Assembly (NCBI GenBank): GCA_023264615.1
Contig: JAHFLU010000003.1
Coordinates: 1-35,970, forward strand
From: a bacterium
Lineage (GTDB): Bacteria > Patescibacteriota > Minisyncoccia > Phycocordibacterales > VMGT01
Length of the DNA: 35,970 bases
Direction of reading: 5' to 3'
Shown: positions 1 through 7,977 of the stretch, in pieces
How positions within the stretch are numbered: the stretch's first letter is position 1
How the letters are laid out: every line of letters starts with the position of its first letter
Position numbers and translations under genes: made by a program
Notes under the pieces: generated by a model
What the model was told of the DNA's origin: nothing
Seen by the model: only the letters and a program-made list of their open reading frames with translations
Database searches by the model: none

Positions 1-850
1 TTTCCTTCAAAATATCTCCTTCACTGAGTGAAAATGCACTGTTCGAAAAATACGCTATTACTTTACGGGAAGGATCAAGTCCCATCGCCTTGAAATATTC
101 GTCACGCGGCATCACATACTTTTCCCGCGGCACATATTTGTCAAACTGCAGAAAACCAATGAGCTGTATCTGATCTTCCCGATACGCGTGATAGATGACC
201 GCTTCGCGCTTCATCGGCATATTCTGTACAAGAAGCGTATCCACATGTTGCGGAATATAGTACTTATTCAAATGGTCCCAGTTTGGCGACATCCCGAGCG
301 TTTGAATACCTCTGCGCTTCGCTTCAGCGACAACCTCAACGTCAGGAAAAAAAGCGAGTGCGGAAACAAAAACAAGGTTGGGATTATAACGCTCAAAAAT
401 CTTGCGGAAAGGGCGTTCGCGAAAAACAAGATTATACAACCAAGGAACAAGTTTTGTTTTAACCCATCGCGATTTTCCAAACGTTCTCGCGATAGCCTTT
501 TTGAAAAACGCCATGTGGCGATTCCCGCCAGCGGGAGTTATGTCTGCACGTGCGCCGACCGTCGCCAATACTTCCGTCGTTCCCGTGAAAATCAGGTACG
601 CATAAAAAAAATGAAATATCTTCTGAAGAAAACCTTTTGGAATATACTCATCAATATATTCAACAGAAATAAATTGGTTGGGAGGATTTCTCTCCAAATA
701 TCGATCAAGCCCTTTATTTGTTAAAAGCACAATGCGCAAATTTTCATTCGCCTGTGGCAATAGTTGTGACAACACAGAGTCGCCGATTTCGATGAATTTG
801 CCAATAGCAGCGCCCATGTACAGACACATGAAAAGTGTTTTTTTTTCCAT
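1..850 (-). CDS. GT-B-like glycan biosynthesis protein, partial (3' end outside window)
   Basis: An open frame runs on the minus strand from ATG at 850 to the window edge with no stop (about 283 codons), which is why the ORF track misses it. I translated it by hand: it begins MEKKTLFMCLYMGAAIGKF. The segment GMSPNWDHLNKYYIPQHVD followed by LLVQN aligns with GMVRSWDNLTTKGPLRVVPD followed by LLVSN in the gene at 3371-4738, so the two are local paralogues. The fold looks like the GT-B / CDP-glycerol-transferase-like group seen in capsule clusters, but I cannot name a substrate. An AGGA-type Shine-Dalgarno lies about 13 nt upstream of the ATG. It diverges from the GT4 gene at 946 across a 95-bp gap. 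A small GC-rich palindrome (523-536) is embedded in the coding sequence. The existence of the gene is well supported; its function is a family-level inference. Confidence 0.8.
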   Translation of the reverse strand, partial: MEKKTLFMCLYMGAAIGKFIEIGDSVLSQLLPQANENLRIVLLTNKGLDRYLERNPPNQFISVEYIDEYIPKGFLQKIFHFFYAYLIFTGTTEVLATVGARADITPAGGNRHMAFFKKAIARTFGKSRWVKTKLVPWLYNLVFRERPFRKIFERYNPNLVFVSALAFFPDVEVVAEAKRRGIQTLGMSPNWDHLNKYYIPQHVDTLLVQNMPMKREAVIYHAYREDQIQLIGFLQFDKYVPREKYVMPRDEYFKAMGLDPSRKVIAYFSNSAFSLSEGDILKE

Positions 851-945
851 ATACGAAAAGTCCTGCAATCAACAGGATTACTCTATACTACTACGAAACT
901 TTGCCTTTCGTTACAGGTTCTATAGGTGCTACACTTGGGAAATGT
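851..945. promoter_or_regulatory. Divergent promoter region
   Basis: This 95-bp gap separates two divergently transcribed glycan genes. On the plus strand an extended -10, TGCTACACT (928-936), ends about 10 nt before the ATG at 946, with a weak TTTCGT -35 18 nt upstream. On the minus strand a TATAGA-like -10 lies in 880-892. Neither -35 is close to consensus, so exact boxes are tentative. Confidence 0.45.
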
Positions 946-2181
946 ATGAAAATAGGCATTATTCTCCACCAAAAAAAATTTTTCGGGGGTGGCCCACGCC
1001 TCGTTCTTGAGCTTGCCCATGCACTTAAACATATAGGACATGGTGTAACGCTCTATACGTTCGCCCACGTAGAGGACGATAGGGCCAGTTTTGGCGACCG
1101 CGCACAGGGCCTGCGTGTCGTCACGCTACCTTCTGGGACAGACCTTAAGCGCCGTCCTTTTTGGGGAATGTTCTTCATACCCGGAACAAATGCCATCCGG
1201 CAGTATCTACAAGAAAACAGACTCGCAAAAATGCTTGCTCGAAAGATCGAAAGAGACACCGATGCTCTTCTTCCACAAACGTCTCGAATTGATCTTATCA
1301 CTGCATATTATTTTAAACGTCTCCATAAAAAAGAGACGACGATCATATGGCAGATGAATGATATCATAACGCCTACCTTTAAAGCATGCTATACGGAATC
1401 ATGGACTAAAAATTCTTGCTCCTTTCCGCAAAAACTTTGGTACAGCTTTCTCGACAGGTTCGATCACCACTACCTTTCTGCCGCAGACGAAATCACCGTC
1501 CTTGCAGACATGATTGTCAAACAAGCACGCAAGAGTATCAAGCGACATACAACAATCGTACATCTCGGAGTGAATGCGGAACAATTCGCTTACAAAGAAA
1601 GAGGGCATCCGCAAGGAAAAATACGCCTCTTGACACACGCACAATTTTATCGCCACCGACGATTTGAAGATGCGGTTGAAGCGACAGCCCTTCTTGTCAA
1701 AAAAGGTTACGATGTTGACCTCACACTCTCCGGCGATTCCGAAACATACGAAGCCTATAGAAAGTATCGTGATGAAATACGAGAGAAAGCGCGTTTGCTC
1801 GGAATCGCCGATCGTGTTCACTTTCCTGGCAGACTAAGCGACACAGAATACCTTCAGACCCTCCATGCATCAGATATTTTTATCTTTCCGCACGTGCGCC
1901 AAAGCTGGGGACTTGTCCCCTTTGAGGCAATGGCTACAGGACTTCCCATCCTTGCAAGCGACCAAACGGGCGCAAGCGAGGTTCTCATAGATGGGGAAAC
2001 TGCCCTCATTGTCCCCGCAGAGAAACCCCAAGCAATTGCGAACGCAGTCGAACGCCTCATTCAAAACAAAGAACTCTATAGCAAATTAAGCAAAAATGGG
2101 GCAGTATGGGTAAGAAAGGAACTAACCTGGAATAATTATGCTCGTGCGCTCGTGCGCCTGATAGAGAAACATCGCCAATAA
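946..2181 (+). CDS. GT4 family glycosyltransferase (QX7E variant)
   Basis: A 411-aa glycosyltransferase that should transfer a sugar from a nucleotide donor onto a growing surface glycan at the cytoplasmic face. I start it at ATG 946 (MKIGIILHQKKFFGGGPRLV), not 835, because the glycine-rich N-terminal loop of GT4 enzymes normally lies within the first 15 residues and a GGGA precedes this ATG. The C-terminal Rossmann half has IRLLTHAQFYRHRRFEDAVE, GDSETYEAYRKY and SWGLVPFEAMATGLPILASD. In the usual EX7E motif the first Glu is replaced by Gln (QSWGLVPFE), as in the paralogues at 4735 and 5984. The PhyH gene follows after 2 nt, so they are probably cotranscribed. Donor and acceptor are unknown. 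Confidence 0.88.
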   Translation: MKIGIILHQKKFFGGGPRLVLELAHALKHIGHGVTLYTFAHVEDDRASFGDRAQGLRVVTLPSGTDLKRRPFWGMFFIPGTNAIRQYLQENRLAKMLARKIERDTDALLPQTSRIDLITAYYFKRLHKKETTIIWQMNDIITPTFKACYTESWTKNSCSFPQKLWYSFLDRFDHHYLSAADEITVLADMIVKQARKSIKRHTTIVHLGVNAEQFAYKERGHPQGKIRLLTHAQFYRHRRFEDAVEATALLVKKGYDVDLTLSGDSETYEAYRKYRDEIREKARLLGIADRVHFPGRLSDTEYLQTLHASDIFIFPHVRQSWGLVPFEAMATGLPILASDQTGASEVLIDGETALIVPAEKPQAIANAVERLIQNKELYSKLSKNGAVWVRKELTWNNYARALVRLIEKHRQ

Positions 2182-2183
2182 CT

Positions 2184-3125
2184 ATGCTCAACAGAATCAA
2201 ACAAACCATTCGTTTCAAATACTACCGTGTTCGTATGAGCGAACCCGTTTGGCTTCGTGTTATCAATCGCACAGGCTACAACCTCTTCAAAAAAGACCGG
2301 AACAGAAATCTCGACGAAATGCAAAAAAGAATCCTTGCAGACCTGCGCGACAATGGTATCGCTTTTGCTCGGGTCACAGATATTCTCTCGCAACAGGAGT
2401 GGGAGGAGCTTCGTTCATATGTACTCGGGCGAGTAAACGACCCAGCCATTCAGACGCGTATGCAAGAACAGCGCAGCGCAGAATATAAGCAAGAAGAAAA
2501 ATATTTCAATATTGACCTCGTCAATAGCCGGATACTCGATCTTAAACACCCGATGTACCGTTTTGCACTCAATGAAAAAATTCTTGGGATCGCGAACGAG
2601 TACATGGGCATGTATACTAAATTCCGTGGCATACGCCTATGGGCATCGCTCCCCGTTCCCAAAGGCGTACCGGAAACTGCATCACAGCGCTGGCATCGCG
2701 ATCTCGATGACCGCCAACTCATGAAAACGTTTGTCTATTTCAACGATGTCGATGAAACAGGGGGGCCGTTTAACTATATTCGTCAGTCGCATGGCGGCGG
2801 AGGCAAGTGGAACAATATTTTTCCGACACCATTCCCCGTCGGTTCATATCCTCCCCATGGAGCGGTTGAAAAAGCAATACCGCAGGAATATATCGTAAAA
2901 GCAACTGGCAAAGCAGGGACCCTCATTTTTTGCGATACAAGCGGCTTTCACAAAGGGGGCTACTGCACCGAGAAGAACCGTTATATGCTCTTTTGCCTTT
3001 ACGCCTCTGCAGCAACCATCGACCCGCTTGGATACACCTATCCTTCGAAGCTTGATGTAGCAAACCTCTCTCCCCGTGCACATTTTGCACTTCAAAATGA
3101 AGGTGTGGACAGTGTCACTATATAA
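2184..3125 (+). CDS. Phytanoyl-CoA dioxygenase (PhyH) family Fe(II)/2-oxoglutarate enzyme
   Basis: A 313-aa protein of the PhyH-like non-haem iron, 2-oxoglutarate dioxygenases. The iron-binding HxD is seen in QRWHRDLDD (about residue 170) and the distal His in DTSGFHKGGY (about residue 252), followed by an Arg (EKNRYMLF) suited to binding 2-oxoglutarate. The double-stranded beta-helix core is framed by FVYFNDVDETGGPFNYI. PhyH enzymes hydroxylate small molecules and occur in antibiotic and glycan clusters. Here the gene lies 2 nt after a GT4 gene, so hydroxylation of a sugar or lipid component of the surface glycan is a reasonable inference. The TAA stop coincides with the left edge of a palindromic element at 3125. 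Confidence 0.82.
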   Translation: MLNRIKQTIRFKYYRVRMSEPVWLRVINRTGYNLFKKDRNRNLDEMQKRILADLRDNGIAFARVTDILSQQEWEELRSYVLGRVNDPAIQTRMQEQRSAEYKQEEKYFNIDLVNSRILDLKHPMYRFALNEKILGIANEYMGMYTKFRGIRLWASLPVPKGVPETASQRWHRDLDDRQLMKTFVYFNDVDETGGPFNYIRQSHGGGGKWNNIFPTPFPVGSYPPHGAVEKAIPQEYIVKATGKAGTLIFCDTSGFHKGGYCTEKNRYMLFCLYASAATIDPLGYTYPSKLDVANLSPRAHFALQNEGVDSVTI

Positions 3126-3366
3126 GAACCTGTCTACGATCTCCATTTCGACTACAATTTTCCAAATTTTGGCTAAAAAATGTGCAATTCTCTTCGATGA
3201 ATCTCGATTCACCTCATCAAATTGCCCATTTTTTATAACGTCGAGCGAGGATGACAAATGAGAGGTACTCCTTTCATTTGGGCCGAGCGATGGCGTTATA
3301 TAGGTTCCAGCCTCTATCTCAAAATTTGAAAAATTCGTCTGGAAAGCGAGATCGCAGACAGGCTCT
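3125..3366. mobile_element. MITE-like palindromic element (about 241 bp)
   Basis: This intergenic block is one long imperfect palindrome. The left arm (3125-3172, starting AGAACCTGTCTACGATCTC) matches the reverse complement of the right arm (3318-3366, ending GAGATCGCAGACAGGCTCT), including a shared CAAATTTT further in. Nested inside are TATAACG (3234-3240) with CGTTATA (3294-3300), and CAAATGA (3255-3261) with TCATTTG (3274-3280). TA dinucleotides flank both ends (3123-3124 and 3366-3367), compatible with TA target duplication. No ORF inside looks real. It separates two convergent genes and could also fold as an RNA terminator or hairpin for both. Confidence 0.65.
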
Positions 3367-3370
3367 AACG

Positions 3371-4738
3371 TCACGCGAGCATCTTTCGCACAACCGCAAG
3401 GAGACGCTCGCTCGCGTGACCATCGTACATATACGCCTGTTCCGTACGAACGCGCATTCGCCCCTCATGATCATGTGCCGGATTTTTTATGTATTCAAAA
3501 AGAGCAAAACGGAGCTCGTCCGGCGTTTTCGCTACGAACACACCGCCGCTTTTGAGGAATGCCTCCATGTGGATATATTCGAGTACACGTGACGCGCTTC
3601 CAGCCTTCCATACCTTGTCTTCAAAATCGAAATTGACTGCAATCGTCGGACGATCACAGAGTACTGCGTCCAACAGAAGTGTTGTCGTAACACTGATTAC
3701 AACATCGCTATAATAAATTGTGTCGATCAGATGGTCGTCGTCTTCGGGCCCAAGCTCGTTCTTCGTAAAGACATTTTGTTTTTCCGAAAACTGTACACCT
3801 GCACGCTCGAACAGCACATTCTTCTTTTTGAGATCTAAATCGGTAAGGTCGACACTGTCCGCAGGAGGATAGCGCACCAACAAATGGTGTGTGTCTGGAA
3901 GCATCGAAGAAAGCATTGCGATACAATCACGATCAAACGTACTATTTTTTCTATTGCCCTTGAAAAAGCGGTCTCCCATGGCCGCATACAGAATAATTTT
4001 CTTCTGCGGATCTGCATGGATCAAACGCATAAATTCTTCGCGCGAATGTTTCGCGCCTCCGATATACCGATCGTGGAAAGGAATTCCCACAGCAACAACA
4101 CGATCGGGTGGCAGATGGTGTTCCCGTACGGCTTGCTCTTTCATAATGTTGTTGCTCACGAGAAGACGGTCAGGAACAACCCGAAGCGGCCCTTTCGTCG
4201 TCAGATTGTCCCATGAGCGCACCATTCCTATCGTCGCAATGCCACGCTTTTTCGCTTCATGTAGAAGTCTGTTGTCAACCGGATGAAAAGCGTCAGACGC
4301 AAATACAAGTGCTGGCGCGTAGGCCTCAAAGATGTCGCTATATTTTCTACGCCCGACAAAGAGCGAGTAGAGACAGGGAATACACCGCCGGATCAGAGGC
4401 GCCCAAAAAAGGAGTTTTTGTGAAAACGGACGTTCGAGTCCAATCCTATATTTCCGCATCAGATTTATTGAGTGCGTCCGCATGGAAGCCGAAGCAAGGT
4501 CTTTGAAAAAAGAGTCTATCCGACGCAGACGCCCCGGTACGCCATGAACAATGATATTTCCCCTGCCTTGCCCATCGAGCGCGCACGCGAATGTTTTCTC
4601 ATAAAAAGTCTTTTTCCCTTCCGGCACGACAAGCACGATGCGGACATCTTTTTCACGCGCAAGCATCCGAAAAAAAGGAGCAACGAGAACGTTGCGAGCG
4701 GTAAAATTATGAAAACTCGTAATAATAACCGTTTTCAT
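3371..4738 (-). CDS. GT-B-like glycan biosynthesis protein
   Basis: A 455-aa protein without a sure family name. It begins MKTVIITSFHNFTARNVLVAPF, and its centre carries RGIATIGMVRSWDNLTTKGP, then IPFHDRY. Its C-terminal half has YYSDVVISVTTTLLLDAVLC and RPTIAVNFD, the layout of the nucleotide-binding half of GT-B enzymes such as CDP-glycerol transferases. It is a paralogue of the truncated gene at 1-850. Its ATG overlaps the stop of the upstream GT4 gene by 4 nt (ATGA, 4735-4738), so the two are translationally coupled. It is the last gene of the 7192-to-3371 block and stops 4 nt beyond the palindromic element. A transferase acting on the same surface glycan is likely. Confidence 0.72.
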   Translation of the reverse strand: MKTVIITSFHNFTARNVLVAPFFRMLAREKDVRIVLVVPEGKKTFYEKTFACALDGQGRGNIIVHGVPGRLRRIDSFFKDLASASMRTHSINLMRKYRIGLERPFSQKLLFWAPLIRRCIPCLYSLFVGRRKYSDIFEAYAPALVFASDAFHPVDNRLLHEAKKRGIATIGMVRSWDNLTTKGPLRVVPDRLLVSNNIMKEQAVREHHLPPDRVVAVGIPFHDRYIGGAKHSREEFMRLIHADPQKKIILYAAMGDRFFKGNRKNSTFDRDCIAMLSSMLPDTHHLLVRYPPADSVDLTDLDLKKKNVLFERAGVQFSEKQNVFTKNELGPEDDDHLIDTIYYSDVVISVTTTLLLDAVLCDRPTIAVNFDFEDKVWKAGSASRVLEYIHMEAFLKSGGVFVAKTPDELRFALFEYIKNPAHDHEGRMRVRTEQAYMYDGHASERLLAVVRKMLA

Positions 4739-5976
4739 TTCTTCTTATCATGTATTTCTTTCGCCTCCGCGAAAAAGCGCAGAAAATCATCGGCCCACCG
4801 TTGCCAGGTAATCTTCGTACGCGCAAATTCGCTCCCCCGTTTCGAGATCCTCATGTAGAGATCAGGTTCATTGATCAAACGTTCGATATTTGCCGCTATC
4901 TCTTCGGGATGCAAGGCCTCGAATATAAGAGCATTCTCCCCGTGGGTAAGCACTTCGCTTGCACCAATCGTATTTGAAATGACGATCGGAAGACCTGTCG
5001 AAAGCGCTTCAAACGGCGCGATGCCCCATGTCTGTAAATGGTTTGCGTTCACAAATATTTGAGCCTTGTGATGTTCTTTGAGCAAGTCTTCTGCACTCAC
5101 CTCTCCCCGAAAGGTGACCCGGTCTTCCAAATGAAGTTTGCGTACCAAACCCTGCAGCCGTTCATAATATGCCCGGGCTGTATCTTTAAACGAATGATTG
5201 CCTACAATCGTCAAATCAACGTCATAGCCGCGGTCTCGCAGCATCGCCACTGCCTCTAATGTATCTTCGTAACGGCGATGAATATAGAAAAAATTATGAC
5301 TGAATAGTTTAATCTTTTTCGTCTTATCGATCGGCTGCCGTTCTATGTATGGAAAATCATCTATATCAACGCCCGGCCGGACTACCTTTATCCACCGGTG
5401 CAGAAAAGCGCCCGCAATGTGTGCCGTTCGATCGTTGAGTACCGCAATCACTTCCTGTGCAGCAAGATACTTATTGATGAGATGTTCATCGCGGAACCAA
5501 TTGATGAGCCGCTGCAAAAATGTGCGGTGGGGCGGGCGTAATGCAGGATCATCCGCATACGACCAGTTTGCAAGAAAAAGATCGCTGATGAGACCCGCCG
5601 AAGGAATGTCTCTGATGAGCTTTTTGTAAAAATAGGCGACGCGCATGGACATCTGGTCGTGTGGACTCAATATGTCAAAATCGGGATCCATGCGCAATGC
5701 AAGCTCGCGGCAACGCCTGCTTTCAAACCACTGGTGGACAAAAGTCCCGATAAAGCGCAGACGGAAGAAGCGTGCAAGGAACGGGGAATATTTCTGGTCG
5801 AGTGCAATGATAGAGAGACCCCCTGTCAGCTCGGGAAATGAAATTTTTGGCAAATATATAAAGGTAAAAAGCTTCACCTCATGGCCCCGTTTTACAAGTT
5901 CTCTCGCAAGCATAATGATCTGGCGCTGTGTGCCTCCCGGGATATCTAGTGTATGTATAATCAGTCCTATTTTCAT
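4735..5976 (-). CDS. GT4 family glycosyltransferase (QX7E variant)
   Basis: A 413-aa GT4-like enzyme. The N-terminal half opens MKIGLIIHTLDIPGGTQRQI with the usual glycine-rich acceptor-side loop. The C-terminal half has IKLFSHNFFYIHRRYEDTLE, VGNHSFKDTA and HLQTWGIAPFEALSTGLPIV, then a GASEVLTHGENALIF loop that normally contacts the nucleotide diphosphate. The first Glu of EX7E is Gln here, shared with the neighbours at 946 and 5984, to which it is also similar at the N-terminus. It starts 7 nt after the stop of the upstream GT4 and overlaps the next gene by 4 nt, so it belongs to a three-gene operon. Sugar specificity cannot be read from the sequence. Confidence 0.88.
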   Translation of the reverse strand: MKIGLIIHTLDIPGGTQRQIIMLARELVKRGHEVKLFTFIYLPKISFPELTGGLSIIALDQKYSPFLARFFRLRFIGTFVHQWFESRRCRELALRMDPDFDILSPHDQMSMRVAYFYKKLIRDIPSAGLISDLFLANWSYADDPALRPPHRTFLQRLINWFRDEHLINKYLAAQEVIAVLNDRTAHIAGAFLHRWIKVVRPGVDIDDFPYIERQPIDKTKKIKLFSHNFFYIHRRYEDTLEAVAMLRDRGYDVDLTIVGNHSFKDTARAYYERLQGLVRKLHLEDRVTFRGEVSAEDLLKEHHKAQIFVNANHLQTWGIAPFEALSTGLPIVISNTIGASEVLTHGENALIFEALHPEEIAANIERLINEPDLYMRISKRGSEFARTKITWQRWADDFLRFFAEAKEIHDKKK

Positions 5977-5983
5977 AAAATTT

Positions 5984-7192
5984 TCATGTTTGATGCATTA
6001 CTCTCTCCATGAGAGCAACAACCTCTCCTGCTTGTCGCTTCCAGGAAAAATGTTCTTTCATGTGTTTCGATCCTTCACTGCTTATCAACTGATATAATTC
6101 CGGAGCATCAACCAAACGCACAACCGCTAAAGCGATCGATATCGGATCGCGCGGGAGAGCAAAGAGAACATGTTTGCCGTCTTCAACTGTTTCGTAGGTA
6201 CCCGAAAGCGGCGTCACGATTGTTGGAAGGCCGCTTGCAACGGTTTCGTTTACAGCAATTCCCTGTGACTGCAAGTGCGGATAGATAAAGATATGACTTT
6301 CTGCTAAATATTTCTGCAATTGTTCATCGGAATATCGTCCAAAAAACACCACTCGTTGCTCAACCTTCTTCTCCACGCATAATGCTTTCAGTGCGCGGTG
6401 ATACTTTACATCCGTATTGTAATCTCCAAGTATCGTAAGACAGGGATCAAGCCCTTTTTCGATCAAATGCGGCATCGCCTCAATGATATCCTCGAATCGT
6501 CGGTATGATAGAAAGATTCCGCTTGAAAGTAGGTTGAGACGCGCTCCATGACGCGGTGGTTGTCGTAGCCTGTAGTGAAATGCTTCCACATCAACTCCCG
6601 ACGGGATTACCACACTCTCCACACCTGCATACCTTTTAAGCATGTTCTGATGAAACTTGTCAAAAACAACGATTGCATTTTGTGCCCTGATAAATCCCCG
6701 CTCGTAACGCGTCTTGCTGCGGATCAAAAATTTCTTCAGAAACAATGGCCGCCATGGTATATCATGATACGCTCTATTCTCCATAATAGAGAGCAATTCG
6801 AGCGGCCAGCGCATTGTCGGAAGCTCATTCATATTCCATACAGAGGGGATATTCCGTATGTATTTTTTGTAGTAGTACGCAACGTGATGCGCGGGGCCAT
6901 CATCAGGATATAAGAGTTCTGTATTTCTATCAATCATATACGCCATAGCACGCGCCATGCGATTCTCGGAAAGAATACCGAGCAATCCAAACGTCCTATG
7001 ATGCTGACTCCTCGGCATCGTAACAACCGTAAAATTCTTAAGAAGTTCAGGGAAACACTTTTCAGCATCATAGAAAAATGTATAGAGCGTGATCAAATGA
7101 CCCTGTTTTTGTAATTCGTATGCAACATTAAGCGCAATCCTTTGCGCCCCGCCAGATACATTTAGTTTTCGCATAATCACTGCAATCTTCAT
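5984..7192 (-). CDS. GT4 family glycosyltransferase (QX7E variant)
   Basis: A 402-aa GT4-like enzyme and first gene of the 7192-to-3371 operon. It starts MKIAVIMRKLNVSGGAQRIA and carries LNLLSSGIFLSYRRFEDIIE, LGDYNTDVKYH and SQGIAVNETVASGLPTIVTP. As in the paralogues at 946 and 4735, a Gln (QSQGIAVNE) takes the place of the first Glu of EX7E. A TATACT -10 box ends only 7 nt before the ATG, so the transcript probably starts at or next to the start codon; the GGAG just before the ATG is too close to be a normal Shine-Dalgarno. It diverges from the Nudix-like gene at 7308. Confidence 0.88.
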   Translation of the reverse strand: MKIAVIMRKLNVSGGAQRIALNVAYELQKQGHLITLYTFFYDAEKCFPELLKNFTVVTMPRSQHHRTFGLLGILSENRMARAMAYMIDRNTELLYPDDGPAHHVAYYYKKYIRNIPSVWNMNELPTMRWPLELLSIMENRAYHDIPWRPLFLKKFLIRSKTRYERGFIRAQNAIVVFDKFHQNMLKRYAGVESVVIPSGVDVEAFHYRLRQPPRHGARLNLLSSGIFLSYRRFEDIIEAMPHLIEKGLDPCLTILGDYNTDVKYHRALKALCVEKKVEQRVVFFGRYSDEQLQKYLAESHIFIYPHLQSQGIAVNETVASGLPTIVTPLSGTYETVEDGKHVLFALPRDPISIALAVVRLVDAPELYQLISSEGSKHMKEHFSWKRQAGEVVALMERVMHQT

Positions 7193-7199
7193 ACTCCAC

Positions 7200-7205
7200 A
7201 GTATA
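7200..7205 (-). promoter_or_regulatory. -10 box of the GT4 operon, probable leaderless start
   Basis: TATACT on the minus strand, 7 nt upstream of the ATG at 7192, which would put the transcription start at the A of the start codon. No good -35 is visible at normal spacing. Confidence 0.5.
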
Positions 7206-7232
7206 AACTAAACAATAATTCAACAGGTATCA

Positions 7233-7261
7233 TTGACCCTATTAAAAAAACGTGCTATAGC
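7233..7261 (+). promoter_or_regulatory. Sigma70-type promoter of the Nudix-like gene
   Basis: TTGACC (7233-7238), a 17-bp spacer and TATAGC (7256-7261). The TTG that the ORF track uses as a start codon is this -35 box, so translation must begin further downstream. Confidence 0.7.
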
Positions 7262-7307
7262 AGTCCCAGAGGCTCTTTCTCTACACTCACTCTATAGGAG
7301 AAAGTTC

Positions 7308-7934
7308 GTGGATCTAACTACCATTCCGACCCGGGATTTACTCGGGGCTCTCCTCTACAGAACAGACATCATTGATGAACGGGGTATGACAGTGCACCCC
7401 GCAGGATACCAACTCTTAACCAGCATGAACACTCTTCCCTGTACCGATATTGTTGGTGTCCGTTTGAACAAAGGTATTGTCGAAGGGTGTCTCACCATCC
7501 GCGAAGCTGGGTATTATAGCGGACATTTTACGATGATTGGGGGACGCGTCCCCTATGGGATGCACTTTGAAGATAGCCTTCGCAACCATATACGCGAAGA
7601 CCTAGGCGTTGAAATCCAAATTCTCTCTGGAATCAATCGTCCTGACTATGTATGGCCCTACACTCGTATCCACGCACGAAACAGTAAGTACTGGGGTCAC
7701 GATCCCTCAAAGTTTGCGATCGGACTCACGTATCTTGCCACATTTGACTGGACAGTCGTCTCTTTTCGAGAAAAATCGCATAGCGGCCCCGAAGCGCGTG
7801 CACTGCACTGGTTCTCACTCAATACGTTACCGACAGAAGAAAAATTCGGATACGGACACTATACGCCGTTTACCGAATGTCTCAATAAGGCAGCTACGGT
7901 TCCCGAAATTTTACTTCGGTTACCGTGCGTATAA
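7308..7934 (+). CDS. Nudix-like hydrolase (GDP-mannose hydrolase-like, DUF4916-type)
   Basis: A 208-aa protein. I place the start at GTG 7308, which has AGGAG 7 nt upstream and follows a promoter at 7233-7261; the ORF-track start at 7233 lies in the -35 box. The segment GHFTMIGGRVPYGMHFEDSL, continuing RNHIREDLGVEI, resembles the degenerate Nudix box of GDP-mannose mannosyl hydrolases (GGRV, then a Glu and E-x-LG) rather than the canonical GX5EX7REUXEEXGU. Family knowledge would make it a hydrolase or binding protein for a nucleotide sugar such as GDP-mannose, which suits a region that makes GDP-6-deoxyhexoses. It has its own promoter and terminator. The fold is fairly likely; the activity is inferred. 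Confidence 0.72.
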   Translation: MDLTTIPTRDLLGALLYRTDIIDERGMTVHPAGYQLLTSMNTLPCTDIVGVRLNKGIVEGCLTIREAGYYSGHFTMIGGRVPYGMHFEDSLRNHIREDLGVEIQILSGINRPDYVWPYTRIHARNSKYWGHDPSKFAIGLTYLATFDWTVVSFREKSHSGPEARALHWFSLNTLPTEEKFGYGHYTPFTECLNKAATVPEILLRLPCV

Positions 7935-7947
7935 TTCCCCTATCATA

Positions 7948-7971
7948 CAGGCGTTCCTTCCGGAACGCCTG
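7948..7971. terminator. Rho-independent terminator, probably bidirectional
   Basis: Perfect 10-bp stem CAGGCGTTCC with GGAACGCCTG and a TTCC loop, followed on the plus strand by a T-rich tract (TTCCTCTTATTTTT). It lies between the convergent Nudix-like and methyltransferase genes and can end both transcripts. Confidence 0.85.
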
Positions 7972-7977
7972 TTCCTC

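Noticed and set aside
188-1010. Plus-strand ORFs over the first kilobase
   Set aside because: They are antisense to an open minus-strand frame that extends off the window and aligns with a paralogue at 3371-4738.
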